From Nothopassalora personata (Eukaryota > Ascomycota > Dothideomycetes > Mycosphaerellales > Mycosphaerellaceae): a stretch of DNA of 64,000 bases. Below the pieces are notes generated by a model that saw only the letters and a list, made by a program, of their open reading frames with translations, did not search any database and was not told the DNA's origin. Positions 23,369 through 33,128 of the stretch are shown here, one piece after another. The stretch is taken from the NCBI GenBank assembly GCA_033816765.1, contig CM066292.1, positions 4,774,001 to 4,838,000 on the forward strand, given 5' to 3'. The position numbers and the translations under genes are program-made. The stretch's first letter is position 1. The number at the start of each line of letters is the position of its first letter.

Positions 23369-23763
23369 GGTGTTTTGAGAAGGGATGGAAGAAGCACTGC
23401 ACCTTGACGAGCACGGTAGAGTCTATAAGGTATGCTTCGCTTTCGCTAGAGCATCCTCTTTCTCGTGAGCCCTTCCTTGCGTGTGTTCCCTCGGAGAGAT
23501 TCATTGTACTACTACCACATCAAATGTTGCCGTGTCGTGACGATAACGAGCGCGACGAATCGAGTCATGCTTGAGGCAATGGAACGAAGTCAACAAAAAC
23601 ACGAAGTCGATGCTGTGGATGGAGCCATAGATGTGTTAACGTTCCGAATATGATTTGCTCGACGATGTCGTTGCCATGACGTATTTCACGACCAATACTT
23701 TCCGGTTTGCTTGTCATACTATTGTTCATCATGGACACGCTCATGCTGGGTCTCCGATAGTCC
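23369..23763. promoter_or_regulatory. Divergent promoter region of GFA-family and PhoD-like genes
   Basis: 395 bp between two outward-facing genes and expected to hold both promoters. No strong core element is visible. Short minus-strand ORFs here have no support as genes. Confidence 0.4.
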
Positions 23764-25894
23764 ATGCTACCAATGGCTGTCGACACGTTTGGCGAAGCAG
23801 CCAAGGTCGCGACTGCTGGGAGTTCCCTTGCTCTGCGGTCTTGTGCATGGATCTTCCTCAGATGGGTCAGTTTGCGCCGGCGGTATGGACTTGACAGAAA
23901 GGCTGACGAGATGCTCAATAGATACCGGGACACGTTCGTATTGCCGAGGAGGATAGTGTGATCAATGTCCGGCTCACCACAAACAGCACTTCCCTCCCCT
24001 CATCCTCGCTGCCTCCGCCATCTTCGTGCCTGCCTTCTACTACACCTCTCAGCATACATCACCCTGGAAAGTGGTCGCAGATGAGATCAAGATCAAGACG
24101 CGACCTGCGCTGCCAGAGGATGTCGTGGATGTCGATGACCGGTATACTGACGGCCATGTCGTCACGCCTGGTGAAGAGCTGGTGGTGGAAGAGGACATTG
24201 AGCTCGAAGAGAAAGACCCTCAGATATTCAAGACTCTGGCGACGGGCCTGCCGAGCCCTACAAGTACATTCTGGAGCGCGTTCACGTTCCTGGTCAATGC
24301 TGCGCTCGTGGCTATGACCATCGATCTGGTCTATCGCGCCAAGACGTTCTATCCTCAGCATGATCTATCCATGGCAAGAGTTGGCTTCGTGTCTGATACT
24401 TCGGCAAGGTTGCTGGTCAGAGAATCTGATGCGACCAAGTTTCCAGTCTTTGCGTCCTACAGATATGCAGATCCACCCCTAGCAAGCAGTATCGGAGGTG
24501 CCTTGCCAGATACTGCTTGGAAGTCGGGAGGCCAGCTGGACTGGCTGGACAATAGGACCGACTTTACGGGCACGTTCGAGCTAAAGTCGCTGAAGCCGGA
24601 TACGCGATATCAATGGGTTGTGAGCAACAACCACTCCGGCCACTTCACGACAGCACCGAGGACAGGACAGATCTCGGCTCGTGCTGAGAACAATGACCAG
24701 TTCACATTTGTGCACTCTTCGTGTATTAAGCTGAACTTCCCGTACAGTGTCTTCGAGCACCCTCTCTCGGCTCCCGGTCTTCGCCATCTCGCTAGTGCCC
24801 TCAAGGAGATCAAGGCTCAGTTCATGCTCTTTCTCGGCGACTTCATCTACATCGACGTCCCGCACCGACACGGCATAACTCTCGAGGACTACAGACGGGA
24901 GTACCGCCAAGTCTACTCCAGCCCAGACTGGCCAGCCGTGTCGGAGGACTTACCATGGATCCACGTCTACGATGATCACGAGATCCAGAACGACTGGGAT
25001 GGCAACACAACCGATGTCTTCCTAGCTGCGAAAGATCCGTACGAGCACTACCACACATCCGTCAACCCTCCAGCCCACCGCACAGGAGAGACCTACTTCT
25101 CCTTCACCCAAGGTCCAGCAACCTTTTTCATGCTCGACACCCGCCGCTACCGCTCACCCAACGATGCCACGAATGGCTCCGACCCCATCACGGGCGAAGC
25201 AACGAAAACTATGCTCGGCGCACAACAACTCGCCGACCTCCTACACTGGCTCGCACGCCCCGAACCTGCAGGTGTGAAATGGAAAATCGTCATCTCCAGC
25301 GTCCCCTTCACCAAGAACTGGTGGTTCGGCGCCCAAGACACCTGGCGCGGCTACCTCGGCGAGAGACAAGTAATCCTCGAAGCAATGTGGGACGTAGGTC
25401 TTCGCGGTGGGGTGGGAGTCATAGTCCTCTCCGGGGACAGACACGAATTTGCCGCTACATCGTTTCCTCCCCCACCAGAGGGGAAAGAAGAAATCGTCGG
25501 TCTCGGCCTCACAGGAGTCGGCGCAAAACACGGCACAGTCCTCAAACCGCGCGATGATCCAGCAATCAAGACACGCCGGAAGAGGTGGCCGCTCAGTTCC
25601 ACGGTGCATGAGTTTAGCGTCAGCCCGTTGAATATGTTCTACCTTCCCATCAGGACGTATTCGGAGCAGACGACGAGTGAGGACTATGTGAGTGATGTGT
25701 GTATCAAGTATCTCCCGGATGGGAACAGTAAATTTGGGGCTGTGAGTATTTCGAATCCGAGGAGTAGCGAGCAGTCGGTTTTGCGGTATAGGTTGTTTGT
25801 GGACGGGAAGGAGACGTGGAGTTATACGTTGACTACGCCGCCGGATGTTAGGGGTGGCGGGCGGGCGAAGGATGCGATTTGGGGGTACAAGTAG
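23764..25894 (+). CDS. PhoD-like metallophosphatase, membrane anchored
   Basis: Alkaline-phosphatase/phosphodiesterase of the PhoD-like metallophosphatase superfamily, in fungi a membrane-anchored protein of unknown substrate. Model: exon 23764-23865, a 12-nt microexon 23922-23933 (IPGH), and 23987-25894, giving 673 aa. The main exon is certain; the first two rest on splice signals (GTCAGT..CTGAC..TAG, then GTTCGT..CAG) and on the resulting FLRW-IPGH-HFPPLILAAS hydrophobic N-terminus. Two hydrophobic segments (about 40-55 and 120-140) precede the catalytic domain. Signatures: FVHSSCIKLNFPY, FLGDFIYID, the metal-site stretch IHVYDDHEIQNDW, FFMLDTRRYR, and VIVLSGDRHEFAA. A second in-frame ATG at 23773 could also start translation. 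N-terminal structure is moderate, enzyme class high. Confidence 0.85.
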
Positions 25895-26090
25895 AGATCG
25901 TCTGCTACCTTCGTCTCGATCCTTGAGCTGTGCCTCTTGAGGTCATCCTCCAGCTAGCTGTCTGCGCGACCGGTAAACTCGATCCAGTGACTCTTTTGCG
26001 AAGCGGATCTTGCTGTAGAAGTCTGAATCGTAGAAGAGCAGACCTGTCTGCGCTTCCTTGCGGCTCCGTGTTGATATTAAAGCCGTACTT

Positions 26091-26735
26091 CTAGATCAGA
26101 TCATCCTGCAGCGGCCTTGCGACAGCCATGGTCTTGATGCGAAGCGGAGCGGATGGTGGATCTAGAGCTTCTGCGCCTTGTGCCTCCAGATATCCGCCAT
26201 CCGCCATTCGCTCCACTAGTTCTATTGAATAGTCTTCCCACCTGCCGCGTAGATCTGCGTCGTGGTCGGTACAGCCGGCTGTGTTCATGCGAATTTGCCT
26301 GCTACTGTCTAGACTGCGACTAGAGAGATGATATTGTCTTCTGACCATAATTGCGGCGATGCGCTCGGTCTCGGATTCCAAGCCGGGGACGCAGAGTGCG
26401 CGTGGTTGGTTGTTCGGGTATCGGGGTCTCGGCTGCTTTGTAGCTGCGTCCGCAGTCTGAGCAGACGTGCCTGGAAGGCTTGTTGGGCGAAGCTTGTCTC
26501 GGCATGGTTTGTGATTCCACCCAGGGCGTGTTGTGCCGACCGTCCCAGGCGACAAAGGACGCGGTGCACATGCCATATATGCCGGGTATATGTTGATGCA
26601 AGGCTTACCTAACAGGAGAGTTCTTCGTGAGCGATTAGTGATGTCCGCATTTGGGACAACGATAGAGACTGATAGAGGCATTGTTTCTTGCTCAGCGGAC
26701 GACATCGGGAAAGCATGGCCAGGTAGTTCTACCAT
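26091..26735 (-). CDS. Hypothetical protein, 214 aa
   Basis: An open frame from an ATG at 26735 to a stop at 26091. The C-terminal half (after about residue 115) has protein-like composition with acidic and hydrophobic patches (SETERIAAIM, RWEDYSIELVERMADGGYLE). The N-terminal half is odd: a strong donor-like GTAAGC follows codon 42, and alternative frames across 26600-26320 carry Cys pairs (CPKCGHH, then HVCSDCGRSYKAAE). The true gene may therefore be spliced and differ from the simple ORF. No family recognised. It lies 97 bp from the 3' end of the APH-like kinase on the same strand. Confidence 0.35.
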   Translation of the reverse strand: MVELPGHAFPMSSAEQETMPLSVSIVVPNADITNRSRRTLLLGKPCINIYPAYMACAPRPLSPGTVGTTRPGWNHKPCRDKLRPTSLPGTSAQTADAATKQPRPRYPNNQPRALCVPGLESETERIAAIMVRRQYHLSSRSLDSSRQIRMNTAGCTDHDADLRGRWEDYSIELVERMADGGYLEAQGAEALDPPSAPLRIKTMAVARPLQDDLI

Positions 26736-26831
26736 AGACCGCTGATGCCCCCGAGAGCTGGCTGAATGAGCACCACCAAGAATGAGCAGCGGAAAGAGTC
26801 ATCTATTCAACATACGAAAGAGGGCGGAGCC

Positions 26832-27902
26832 TCATCCGTCCATATTAGCTGTCAAGGGCCCCAAGTCGCTCTCCGCCAGCCATGGAATATCCCTATTGGC
26901 CCCCGCCCGGATGTACTCGATAGCCAGCAATCTCCATTGCTCCCCTTCCTGCTCGTCCGTGACGTCCCAAATGCCTAGTGGCATCAGAAACAAGATGATC
27001 GATCCCATGACGACAGCCACGCGGCAAACAAACTCGATGCTGACCATCTCAGGGCCAGCGTGGTGGTGGTAGGCTTGCAAAAACGACTCCAAGAAGCCTC
27101 TACGGCCATATTTGGTTTCCGCAACCAAAACTTCGGCCGCCCACAAGCGAATGTCGAACGCCGGGTCGCCGTATCGAGCGCACTCCCAGTCCACAACGGT
27201 CGCGATGGGATCCGCGCTATCCTTGGATTGCAAGAGAGTGTTCATGGGCCGGAAGTCGCAGATGGTCAATGTTTGCACGGGTCCCGGCTGTTGTAGCAAG
27301 GCTGTGGCACGTTCCGCAATCCCGACGTCGAGACCTCTCCGCTCGAACTCTGTGCGCAAGTGTGTCGCTTCACGCTCTATAACAACTTCGATCATGGCGC
27401 TCCTCCAACTCCTGAAGTCCGCATGGCCCGCTGCAGCAACATGGAGATTAGCCAGCCATTTGCCTAGACGCGATCCCAGCGCTCGTGCTGCTAGATCCTT
27501 GTTCTCGATGAAGGCAGTGCGAAGGTTGATCTCTCCGCCCCAGCTCATCACGAATCCTTCCTCCGTGGTTTGAAGCACCGTCGGTATCTCGACCCGCGGC
27601 TCCTGCGCACAGGCGGTCTTCACAACGGTCGTGTTCAAGGCACGAATCTCTGTGAGCATCCTCCCAGCTGGCACCTTCATATCCACCACACCCTTGATCT
27701 CGGTATCGGCGTACTTGAAGACACAACGGCCATGCGTCCGACGACCTCTCCTGAAGCCGTCAAGCCGCCAAATGTAGGCCGAATTACCGCCCTTGAGGGG
27801 TGTCGCTTTCTCACACTTGATGTCGTTGTTGGAGAGGTAAGTCTCGATGGGTACATCCCAGGTGCGAGGGACCACGGGGCAGTCGGTGAGAACTGTCACC
27901 AT
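26832..27902 (-). CDS. APH/choline-kinase-like phosphotransferase
   Basis: Single-exon 356-aa protein of the aminoglycoside phosphotransferase (protein-kinase-like) fold; fungal members are mostly uncharacterised small-molecule kinases. The ATG at 27902 gives MVTVLTDCP; the frame is open further upstream but has no earlier ATG. Seen motifs: an N-lobe with GGNSAYIWRL (nucleotide loop) and CVFKYAD (likely ATP-binding Lys); the catalytic loop LTICDFRPMNTLL, where Asp and Asn of the HxDxxxxN pattern are kept but the His is replaced; and VVDWECARYGDPAFDI, the metal-binding DxE/DFG-equivalent. It faces away from an MFS transporter starting 480 bp upstream, so a shared promoter and joint function on one substrate (for example detoxification) is a reasonable inference. 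Confidence 0.8.
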   Translation of the reverse strand: MVTVLTDCPVVPRTWDVPIETYLSNNDIKCEKATPLKGGNSAYIWRLDGFRRGRRTHGRCVFKYADTEIKGVVDMKVPAGRMLTEIRALNTTVVKTACAQEPRVEIPTVLQTTEEGFVMSWGGEINLRTAFIENKDLAARALGSRLGKWLANLHVAAAGHADFRSWRSAMIEVVIEREATHLRTEFERRGLDVGIAERATALLQQPGPVQTLTICDFRPMNTLLQSKDSADPIATVVDWECARYGDPAFDIRLWAAEVLVAETKYGRRGFLESFLQAYHHHAGPEMVSIEFVCRVAVVMGSIILFLMPLGIWDVTDEQEGEQWRLLAIEYIRAGANRDIPWLAESDLGPLTANMDG

Positions 27903-28382
27903 GATGATATGGGCGGATTGGAACGAACAGAACGAGATTTGCTCGACGTTTGGAATGTCCCCATGGTGACCGATGCCTTTTGAAGCATCATCAAGCCTCC
28001 AACAATCTCCGAAATTCTGTTTCACGACTTGCGATCACCCTTGACCCAGGAACGGAAAGCACAGTGACTGCTCTTTCAAGTAATGGCTCACGCGACAGCG
28101 CACCATCGATCATGGGCAAGCTGCGGCATCGCTACTGGGCAAAGATGGTCACGATCGCCAAAAGTATGCGCCAAAGTCCAATCAACGGCCTGGCTGGCTT
28201 CACCGATGTGGGCCAAGACCACACTAACGATGAACAGATCTGAAGCATACACAGAGAGTCAGAACAAGCTGCGCACTATTGCACCGTCGATGATGAGCAG
28301 ATGGTTCTTGTATCACCGCCCTCGGCAGCACCGTCGTGCATTCTTTGTCCTTCGACACACGACCAGAAAACATCCACCACAC
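27903..28382. promoter_or_regulatory. Shared divergent promoter of APH-like kinase and MFS transporter
   Basis: 480 bp between two outward-facing genes, suggesting co-regulation. No binding site is recognised with confidence. The transporter frame remains open through part of this region (from 28083), but the stretch before the ATG at 28383 lacks transporter-like composition. Confidence 0.4.
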
Positions 28383-29915
28383 ATGGAACCCAATAAAGAT
28401 GCAAAGAACGACCAAACGCCGGACCCGGACTTCATCGACTGGGACAAAGATGACCCTGAGAACCCTCAGAACTGGTCAAGAGCTCGAGTCTGGTCAAACC
28501 TCGGCATCATATCCTTCCTGCGGCTGTTGACACCACTCGCCTCGTCCATGATAGCACCAACCACAAACCAGATTCTTAGGGACTTCGGCAGCACTGACGG
28601 CACTGTTGGCAGCTTCATCGTCTCAATCTACATCCTTGGTTATGCGGTGGGACCCCTGGTGATAGCACCACTATCGGAGATCTACGGCAGGTTGCCGGTG
28701 TATCATGTCAACAATGTGCTCTTCGTGCTCTGGAGTCTGGTCAGTGGTTTTGCTCCTAACGTAGGCGCACTGCTGGCGTTCCGATTGCTGGCTGGACTTG
28801 CGGGGAGTTGCCCCGTGACGATTGGGAATGGGTCGATTGCGGATTGTGTAAGAAAGGAGATACGGGGAAAGGTTACGGCAATTTTCAGTGAGATGCCCCA
28901 GTTGATAATGTTCCCATGTCATTCCATGCTGATGGGCTGTTTTAGCCGCTGGTCCGCTGCTCGGTCCAGTCATTGGTCCTATTGCTGGTGGAGCGCTGGG
29001 CGAGTATGTTGGCTGGCGCTGGATCTTTTGGGTCATTGCGATAGTGGTGAGTAAGTTCCTACTTGCTTTCGCGACAGCGCTGATATCTTTCAGTCGGCTA
29101 TTAGTACCGTCGCCTCTTTCATTTTTGTCCGAGAGACCTACGAACCAGTACTCCTTGAGCGGCGTGCTGTCCACCTCAGAGAGAAGACCGGCAATCCAAA
29201 CCTCTACCATCGACATTCCAACTCCCTCACCACGAAGGAAAGGTTCTCCAGAGCAATCAAGCGCCCCCTAGCATTGCTCTTCACCTCACCTATCGTCCTC
29301 TTGACATCCATCTACGTTGGACTCACCTACGGATACATCTACCTCCTCTTCACCTCATTCGGCACCCTCTTCACCAAAGTCTACCACTTCACCGAAACCA
29401 CAGCAGGCCTAGCCTACATCGGTCTTGGAATCGGTTTCGGCCTAGGTCTCCTCATCCTCGGTGCCATCTCCGACCGCATGGTCTCTCACTTCTCCCCAAG
29501 CGGCGAATGGAAAGCAGAGTATCGCCTCTTGCCACTTCTCCCAGGCTCCCTCCTTGTCCCGATCGGACTGCTATGGTATGGCTGGAGCGCTGAGGCAAGG
29601 ATCCACTGGATCATGCCCATTATTGGAACGGCTTGGGTAGGACTCGGGACTCTGGCAGTTTTCATGCCGGTGCAGAGTTATCTCATCGATGCATTCACAA
29701 TCTGGGCTGCGAGTGCGACTGCGGCGAATACGATTTTGAGGAGTTTGGCGGGAGCTTTTGTGCCGTTGGCTGGACCGCCGTTGTATAGGGCGCTGGGGCA
29801 GGGGTGGGGAAATAGTCTGCTGGCATTTGTGGCGTTGGCGTTTACGCCGTTGAGCTGGGTGTGCTTTAGGTATGGCGAGAGGATTCGGAGGAGGTGGCCG
29901 GGGAGGGTTAAGTAG
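28383..29915 (+). CDS. MFS transporter, DHA1 (drug:H+ antiporter) type
   Basis: Twelve-segment proton antiporter of the fungal DHA1 group that includes polyamine, fungicide and toxin exporters. Three exons: 28383-28887, 28946-29046 and 29094-29915 (introns 58 and 47 nt), giving 475 aa. The N-terminal DPENPQNWS signature of this family is at about residues 23-31. The loop 2-3 MFS motif is APLSEIYGR, and after splicing the antiporter motif region reads [27 protein letters not shown], spanning both introns. The C-terminal half has a further set of transmembrane helices and ends with a basic tail. Plasma-membrane location is expected. It pairs with the divergent APH-like kinase; substrate is unknown. 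Confidence 0.88.
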
Positions 29916-30579
29916 AAGCAGTGCTGCAGCCAATGGATTGTTCAGATGACTCCGGCTGTGTGTACAATTGTTTCCAGGAATCTAGGAGCCAAGAGAACGA
30001 AGCGCGGAAGAGTGGCACACTACACCTTGTGCTCCGGATGAGGAACGCCTTGCTACGACATCAGCTTGAGCGCTGGATCGATGCTGCTCGTGACACCCCA
30101 CCTTATCTTGAGCATCAACTGCCTCGTGAGAACCATAGGCTCTACAAGAGCAGACACCAGACATAGACGCCTTCGACAATATGCGCATGCCTCGGAGTAC
30201 GTGAACACATTTCAAGAGCACGATCATCTCACTCCTTTCGGAGATCGCACGCAGGAAGGATGAGGAAACGCCAGCTGTACATCTCGTAAACCGCTCCCCA
30301 TCGCGTTTACTCGCGAATCTGCCCGCAGTGTGATCAAGAGCATAACAGCTTGGGTTTTCTTGCAGACCGCGGAGTGCCATGGGTCGAGAATGTCCACGCA
30401 GAACAACGTGGATGGCTGGGCTGGCCTTACCGAAATGCTCTCTCCACACCGCGTTCGCGTTCGCATCTGTGTTACTGTTGACTTACAGAACTCTCATCAG
30501 CATCATGGCGACGACGACGTGGCTGCAGTGTACGGTGTACCCAGAGAACTGCTTTAAAGGCAAGTGGGTTCGTTGGCAT

Positions 30580-30730
30580 TGATGTCAAGCGCCTATCTAC
30601 GTACTACAATGAACATATGAAACTGAGATCGGCTGTCGATTGTTTGGACGTTAATGGTCAAGCCCTTGCTCCACCTATATACATGCACGAACGAGCGAGC
30701 CACGGGCGCAACCAGTGTGGTGGTGCTGCG
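30580..30730 (+). repeat. Diverged direct repeat, copy 1
   Basis: Shares with 31107-31260 the blocks ATGATGTCAAG, TACAATGAA, GACGTTA and a CCATGACCGAGCCACG-like stretch, in the same order and orientation but with small indels. Spacing between copies is about 530 bp. This suggests an old tandem duplication, possibly of an ancestral exon or promoter, now strongly diverged. No terminal repeats or target-site duplications are seen. Confidence 0.4.
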
Positions 30731-31106
30731 TTCTCCACTCGGAATGGATCTTGTTTTGATTGCGATGAAGGGAACTTGTTGGCGTATGTGGACGATAGAC
30801 GTTATACTCTCGACATGATGATCTCCACATCTGCATGTGCGCTTAGAATGCTCAGGGGCACGACGGTAATGAACTCAATGGACAGAATGGATGCTGACCA
30901 GTCGAAGTGGTTCAGATGTCGGTGTCGTGAACAGGTGTGACGGCACAATGGCAACGGCAACGGCCATCACTGTCGGCAGACATTGAGACACGAACCCACT
31001 CTCTATGCTGGATTCGTGTCTGCGCACGCCCGAGAGACTCTCAGCACCTTGGCAACGCCCCTTTATCTTGGACGGCTTACGAAGAAAGATTTACCAACAT
31101 GAGTGA

Positions 31107-31260
31107 TATTCATTAGCAATGATGTCAAGCCATCTAGCTACAATGAAGAGTCTTCTGAACTACCTGTTCACATCGTTAGACGTTACCCTCTCCCTTTATA
31201 CACCCATGACCGAGCCACGAACGCCACAACTCCATGCTGCACCCTCGATAGTCGGACTGG
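31107..31260 (+). repeat. Diverged direct repeat, copy 2
   Basis: Second copy of the unit at 30580-30730, aligned by the shared blocks ATGATGTCAAG, TACAATGAA and GACGTTA. It lies just beyond the 3' end of the bZIP gene. Confidence 0.4.
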
Positions 31261-31328
31261 ATATCGGTTTGTAATGTGTCCCCAATCGAATAAACGCCTG
31301 ATCATGAAATCGCATTGAAGCACGACAT

Positions 31329-32666
31329 TTACTGCATGTTGCTCGCCTGAGAAGCGTTCGAAGCGCGCCTCTGTACCTCGGTGCTACGACGAGAAAGGTG
31401 GACGAGCACCTCACTAGCCTCCTTGTCGTCGAGACTATAGCCAGGACCGCTAGAATTGGGGTAGGTGTGGAGAGCGCCGCCGAAGAGCGAAGAGATAGTG
31501 GCAGTGCGCTGACCAAACTTGTTGAATTCCTCAATCATCTGCGAGCAGGAGTACTTTGGTGGGCCCATGGTCACCTTTGGCTTAGGAGCCATGGTTGCAC
31601 TCTTCGCCATGTCGCGGCAAGCTTGAGCGCGTGCAGGATCGGCTTGGCACATATCGCAACTACCAGGAAGAGTCTTCGGGGCGGAAGGCTCGACTTGTGG
31701 CTCAAAGGCCTTGGTCGCGGCCTGCTTGCAAGCGCAGTTCTGGTCGTCGGTACAGAAGCCACAGTTATCGTCATGGTTGCTCTCTGCCATGGCGAAGTCC
31801 ATCTGGTTGCTATCGTTGCTGACCGTGTTGCCGAGGTAGTTGTCGGAGCGGCCGTGTGTAGTGAAGTCGATCTCGTTGCCCTCTCCAGGTGGCGATGGCA
31901 CATCGCGCTGTGCATAAGATGCGAAGGACTGCGATGGCATGGGCGCCGACGGTCTGAAGGAGACGTCCCGCGCGCTGTCGATCTTGGCGCCCTGCAGCTG
32001 CTTTTCAAGACTGTCGGCACGCTGTTTCTCGGCCTCGGCTCTTTGCTCGGCACTTTCAGCGCGCTGGAGCAGAGCCTTCAGTTCATGTTGGAGAGTCTGA
32101 ATCTCGTTCGAGCGCTCTTCCCTTAGCTTCTGGTTGTCGCGTCGGTATTGGTTGATGCTTTGCTCGTACTCTTGCCTCCTCTCGCCGAGTTCCTTCAGAG
32201 CGTCGGCAAGCTTCTGCTGTCTCTTGTCGCGGAAGCTGCGCTGAGCCATTCTGTTCTGCATGCGCCGCCTGTCGGCAGCGTCTTCTGCGGGAATCGGCTT
32301 CCGTCCTGGCTTCGGACGTTGTGGGATCGTGACACTCGAGCTCATCGGGCCCGTCGCTTGGACCATCGTGGCCTGCTGGCTGTTTGGGCTCTCGACGGAG
32401 CTGTAGCTCCCGTGCTGTGGGAGTGGAACACGGCTGCCCCGTGGCGAGACTGAGCCATCGCTGCTGGCGCTGGGCACCCTGCCACCGGCGTGGACCGGGT
32501 ACTGGTACTGCTGCTGATGTTGCTGCGGAGCGAAGGGGTTGCCGTCGGGCGCGTCGTGTGCGCTGCCGGGCTGCCCGTTCATAGGCTGCCAACCGGGCTG
32601 CAATGGAGGTGCTGCTACGTCTGGTGCCTTCGAGTCAGCATTGTGCACTGCCGTCGATATCGACAT
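31329..32666 (-). CDS. bZIP transcription factor with HapX/Yap5-like cysteine motifs
   Basis: Single-exon 445-aa nuclear regulator. Order of parts: Gln/Pro/Ser-rich N-terminus (1-115); RPKPGRKP at 117-124, the type of motif used by HapX to contact the CCAAT-binding complex; basic region MQNRMAQRSFRDKR (136-149) with the NxxAQxxFR pattern of Yap-type bZIPs; a coiled-coil/zipper to about 225; then cysteine clusters CGFCTDDQNCAC (302-313) and CDMCQADPARAQAC (337-350). In HapX and yeast Yap5 such clusters bind Fe-S and sense iron excess, so control of iron genes is a fair inference. Compared with HapX as I know it, only two clusters are seen and the linker between the PGRKP motif and the basic region differs, so it may be a HapX paralogue rather than the orthologue. 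Confidence 0.8.
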   Translation of the reverse strand: MSISTAVHNADSKAPDVAAPPLQPGWQPMNGQPGSAHDAPDGNPFAPQQHQQQYQYPVHAGGRVPSASSDGSVSPRGSRVPLPQHGSYSSVESPNSQQATMVQATGPMSSSVTIPQRPKPGRKPIPAEDAADRRRMQNRMAQRSFRDKRQQKLADALKELGERRQEYEQSINQYRRDNQKLREERSNEIQTLQHELKALLQRAESAEQRAEAEKQRADSLEKQLQGAKIDSARDVSFRPSAPMPSQSFASYAQRDVPSPPGEGNEIDFTTHGRSDNYLGNTVSNDSNQMDFAMAESNHDDNCGFCTDDQNCACKQAATKAFEPQVEPSAPKTLPGSCDMCQADPARAQACRDMAKSATMAPKPKVTMGPPKYSCSQMIEEFNKFGQRTATISSLFGGALHTYPNSSGPGYSLDDKEASEVLVHLSRRSTEVQRRASNASQASNMQ

Positions 32667-33128
32667 CGTGATAGCACCGACGTGTGCCAGACAATGTATC
32701 TGCTTGGCGCGAGCGAGATGATCTGATTAGATTGTGCATCCGCTGGAACACGCACGCCGGCATCGGCGGCGGTCCGGCACTCGGAGCTTTTCGGATCAGG
32801 CGACAACACTGTATCACATGATGAGAAGAAGACGGGCAGCCGACGAGCTCTATCCTTGAGTCGTTGAAGCCAAGCTCCTCGAGATTTGCACCGATACTCG
32901 TCAGTGAGACTGTTTGCTCGGCCACCATTCTGCCCGCTAAAGGTGTCTCCTGCTTCCCGTCGCAGCGCTCTTGCCCACGACGAGCGAGCACCAGGGTAGA
33001 CCAGACCGCATGGCCATGACATGAGCTTGCGCTTCCACGCACACTCCGATGCGCCCTCCTACTGGAGTGCTTCGCCACTGTAGTCGTTGACAGGCGATTT
33101 CGGGGTCACTCCAGGGCTGACGAACCGA
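32667..33128. promoter_or_regulatory. bZIP upstream region
   Basis: 462 bp between the bZIP start (reading left) and the stop of the next minus-strand gene. It should hold the bZIP promoter and 5' leader plus the 3' UTR of its neighbour. Only unsupported ORFs overlap. Confidence 0.35.

Larger units (their letters stand above)
29916..31328. other. Non-coding region with a diverged duplication
   Basis: About 1.4 kb between the MFS gene and the 3' end of the bZIP gene. No convincing gene. Two segments about 530 bp apart share blocks of sequence (see the repeat features at 30580 and 31107). A 107-codon ORF (30617-30940) overlaps the first copy and has no recognised domain. Confidence 0.4.

Noticed and set aside
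27903..28025. N-terminal extension of the APH-like kinase
   Set aside because: The frame is open but begins at a GTG, has no ATG, and the sequence lacks similarity to the family's N-lobe.
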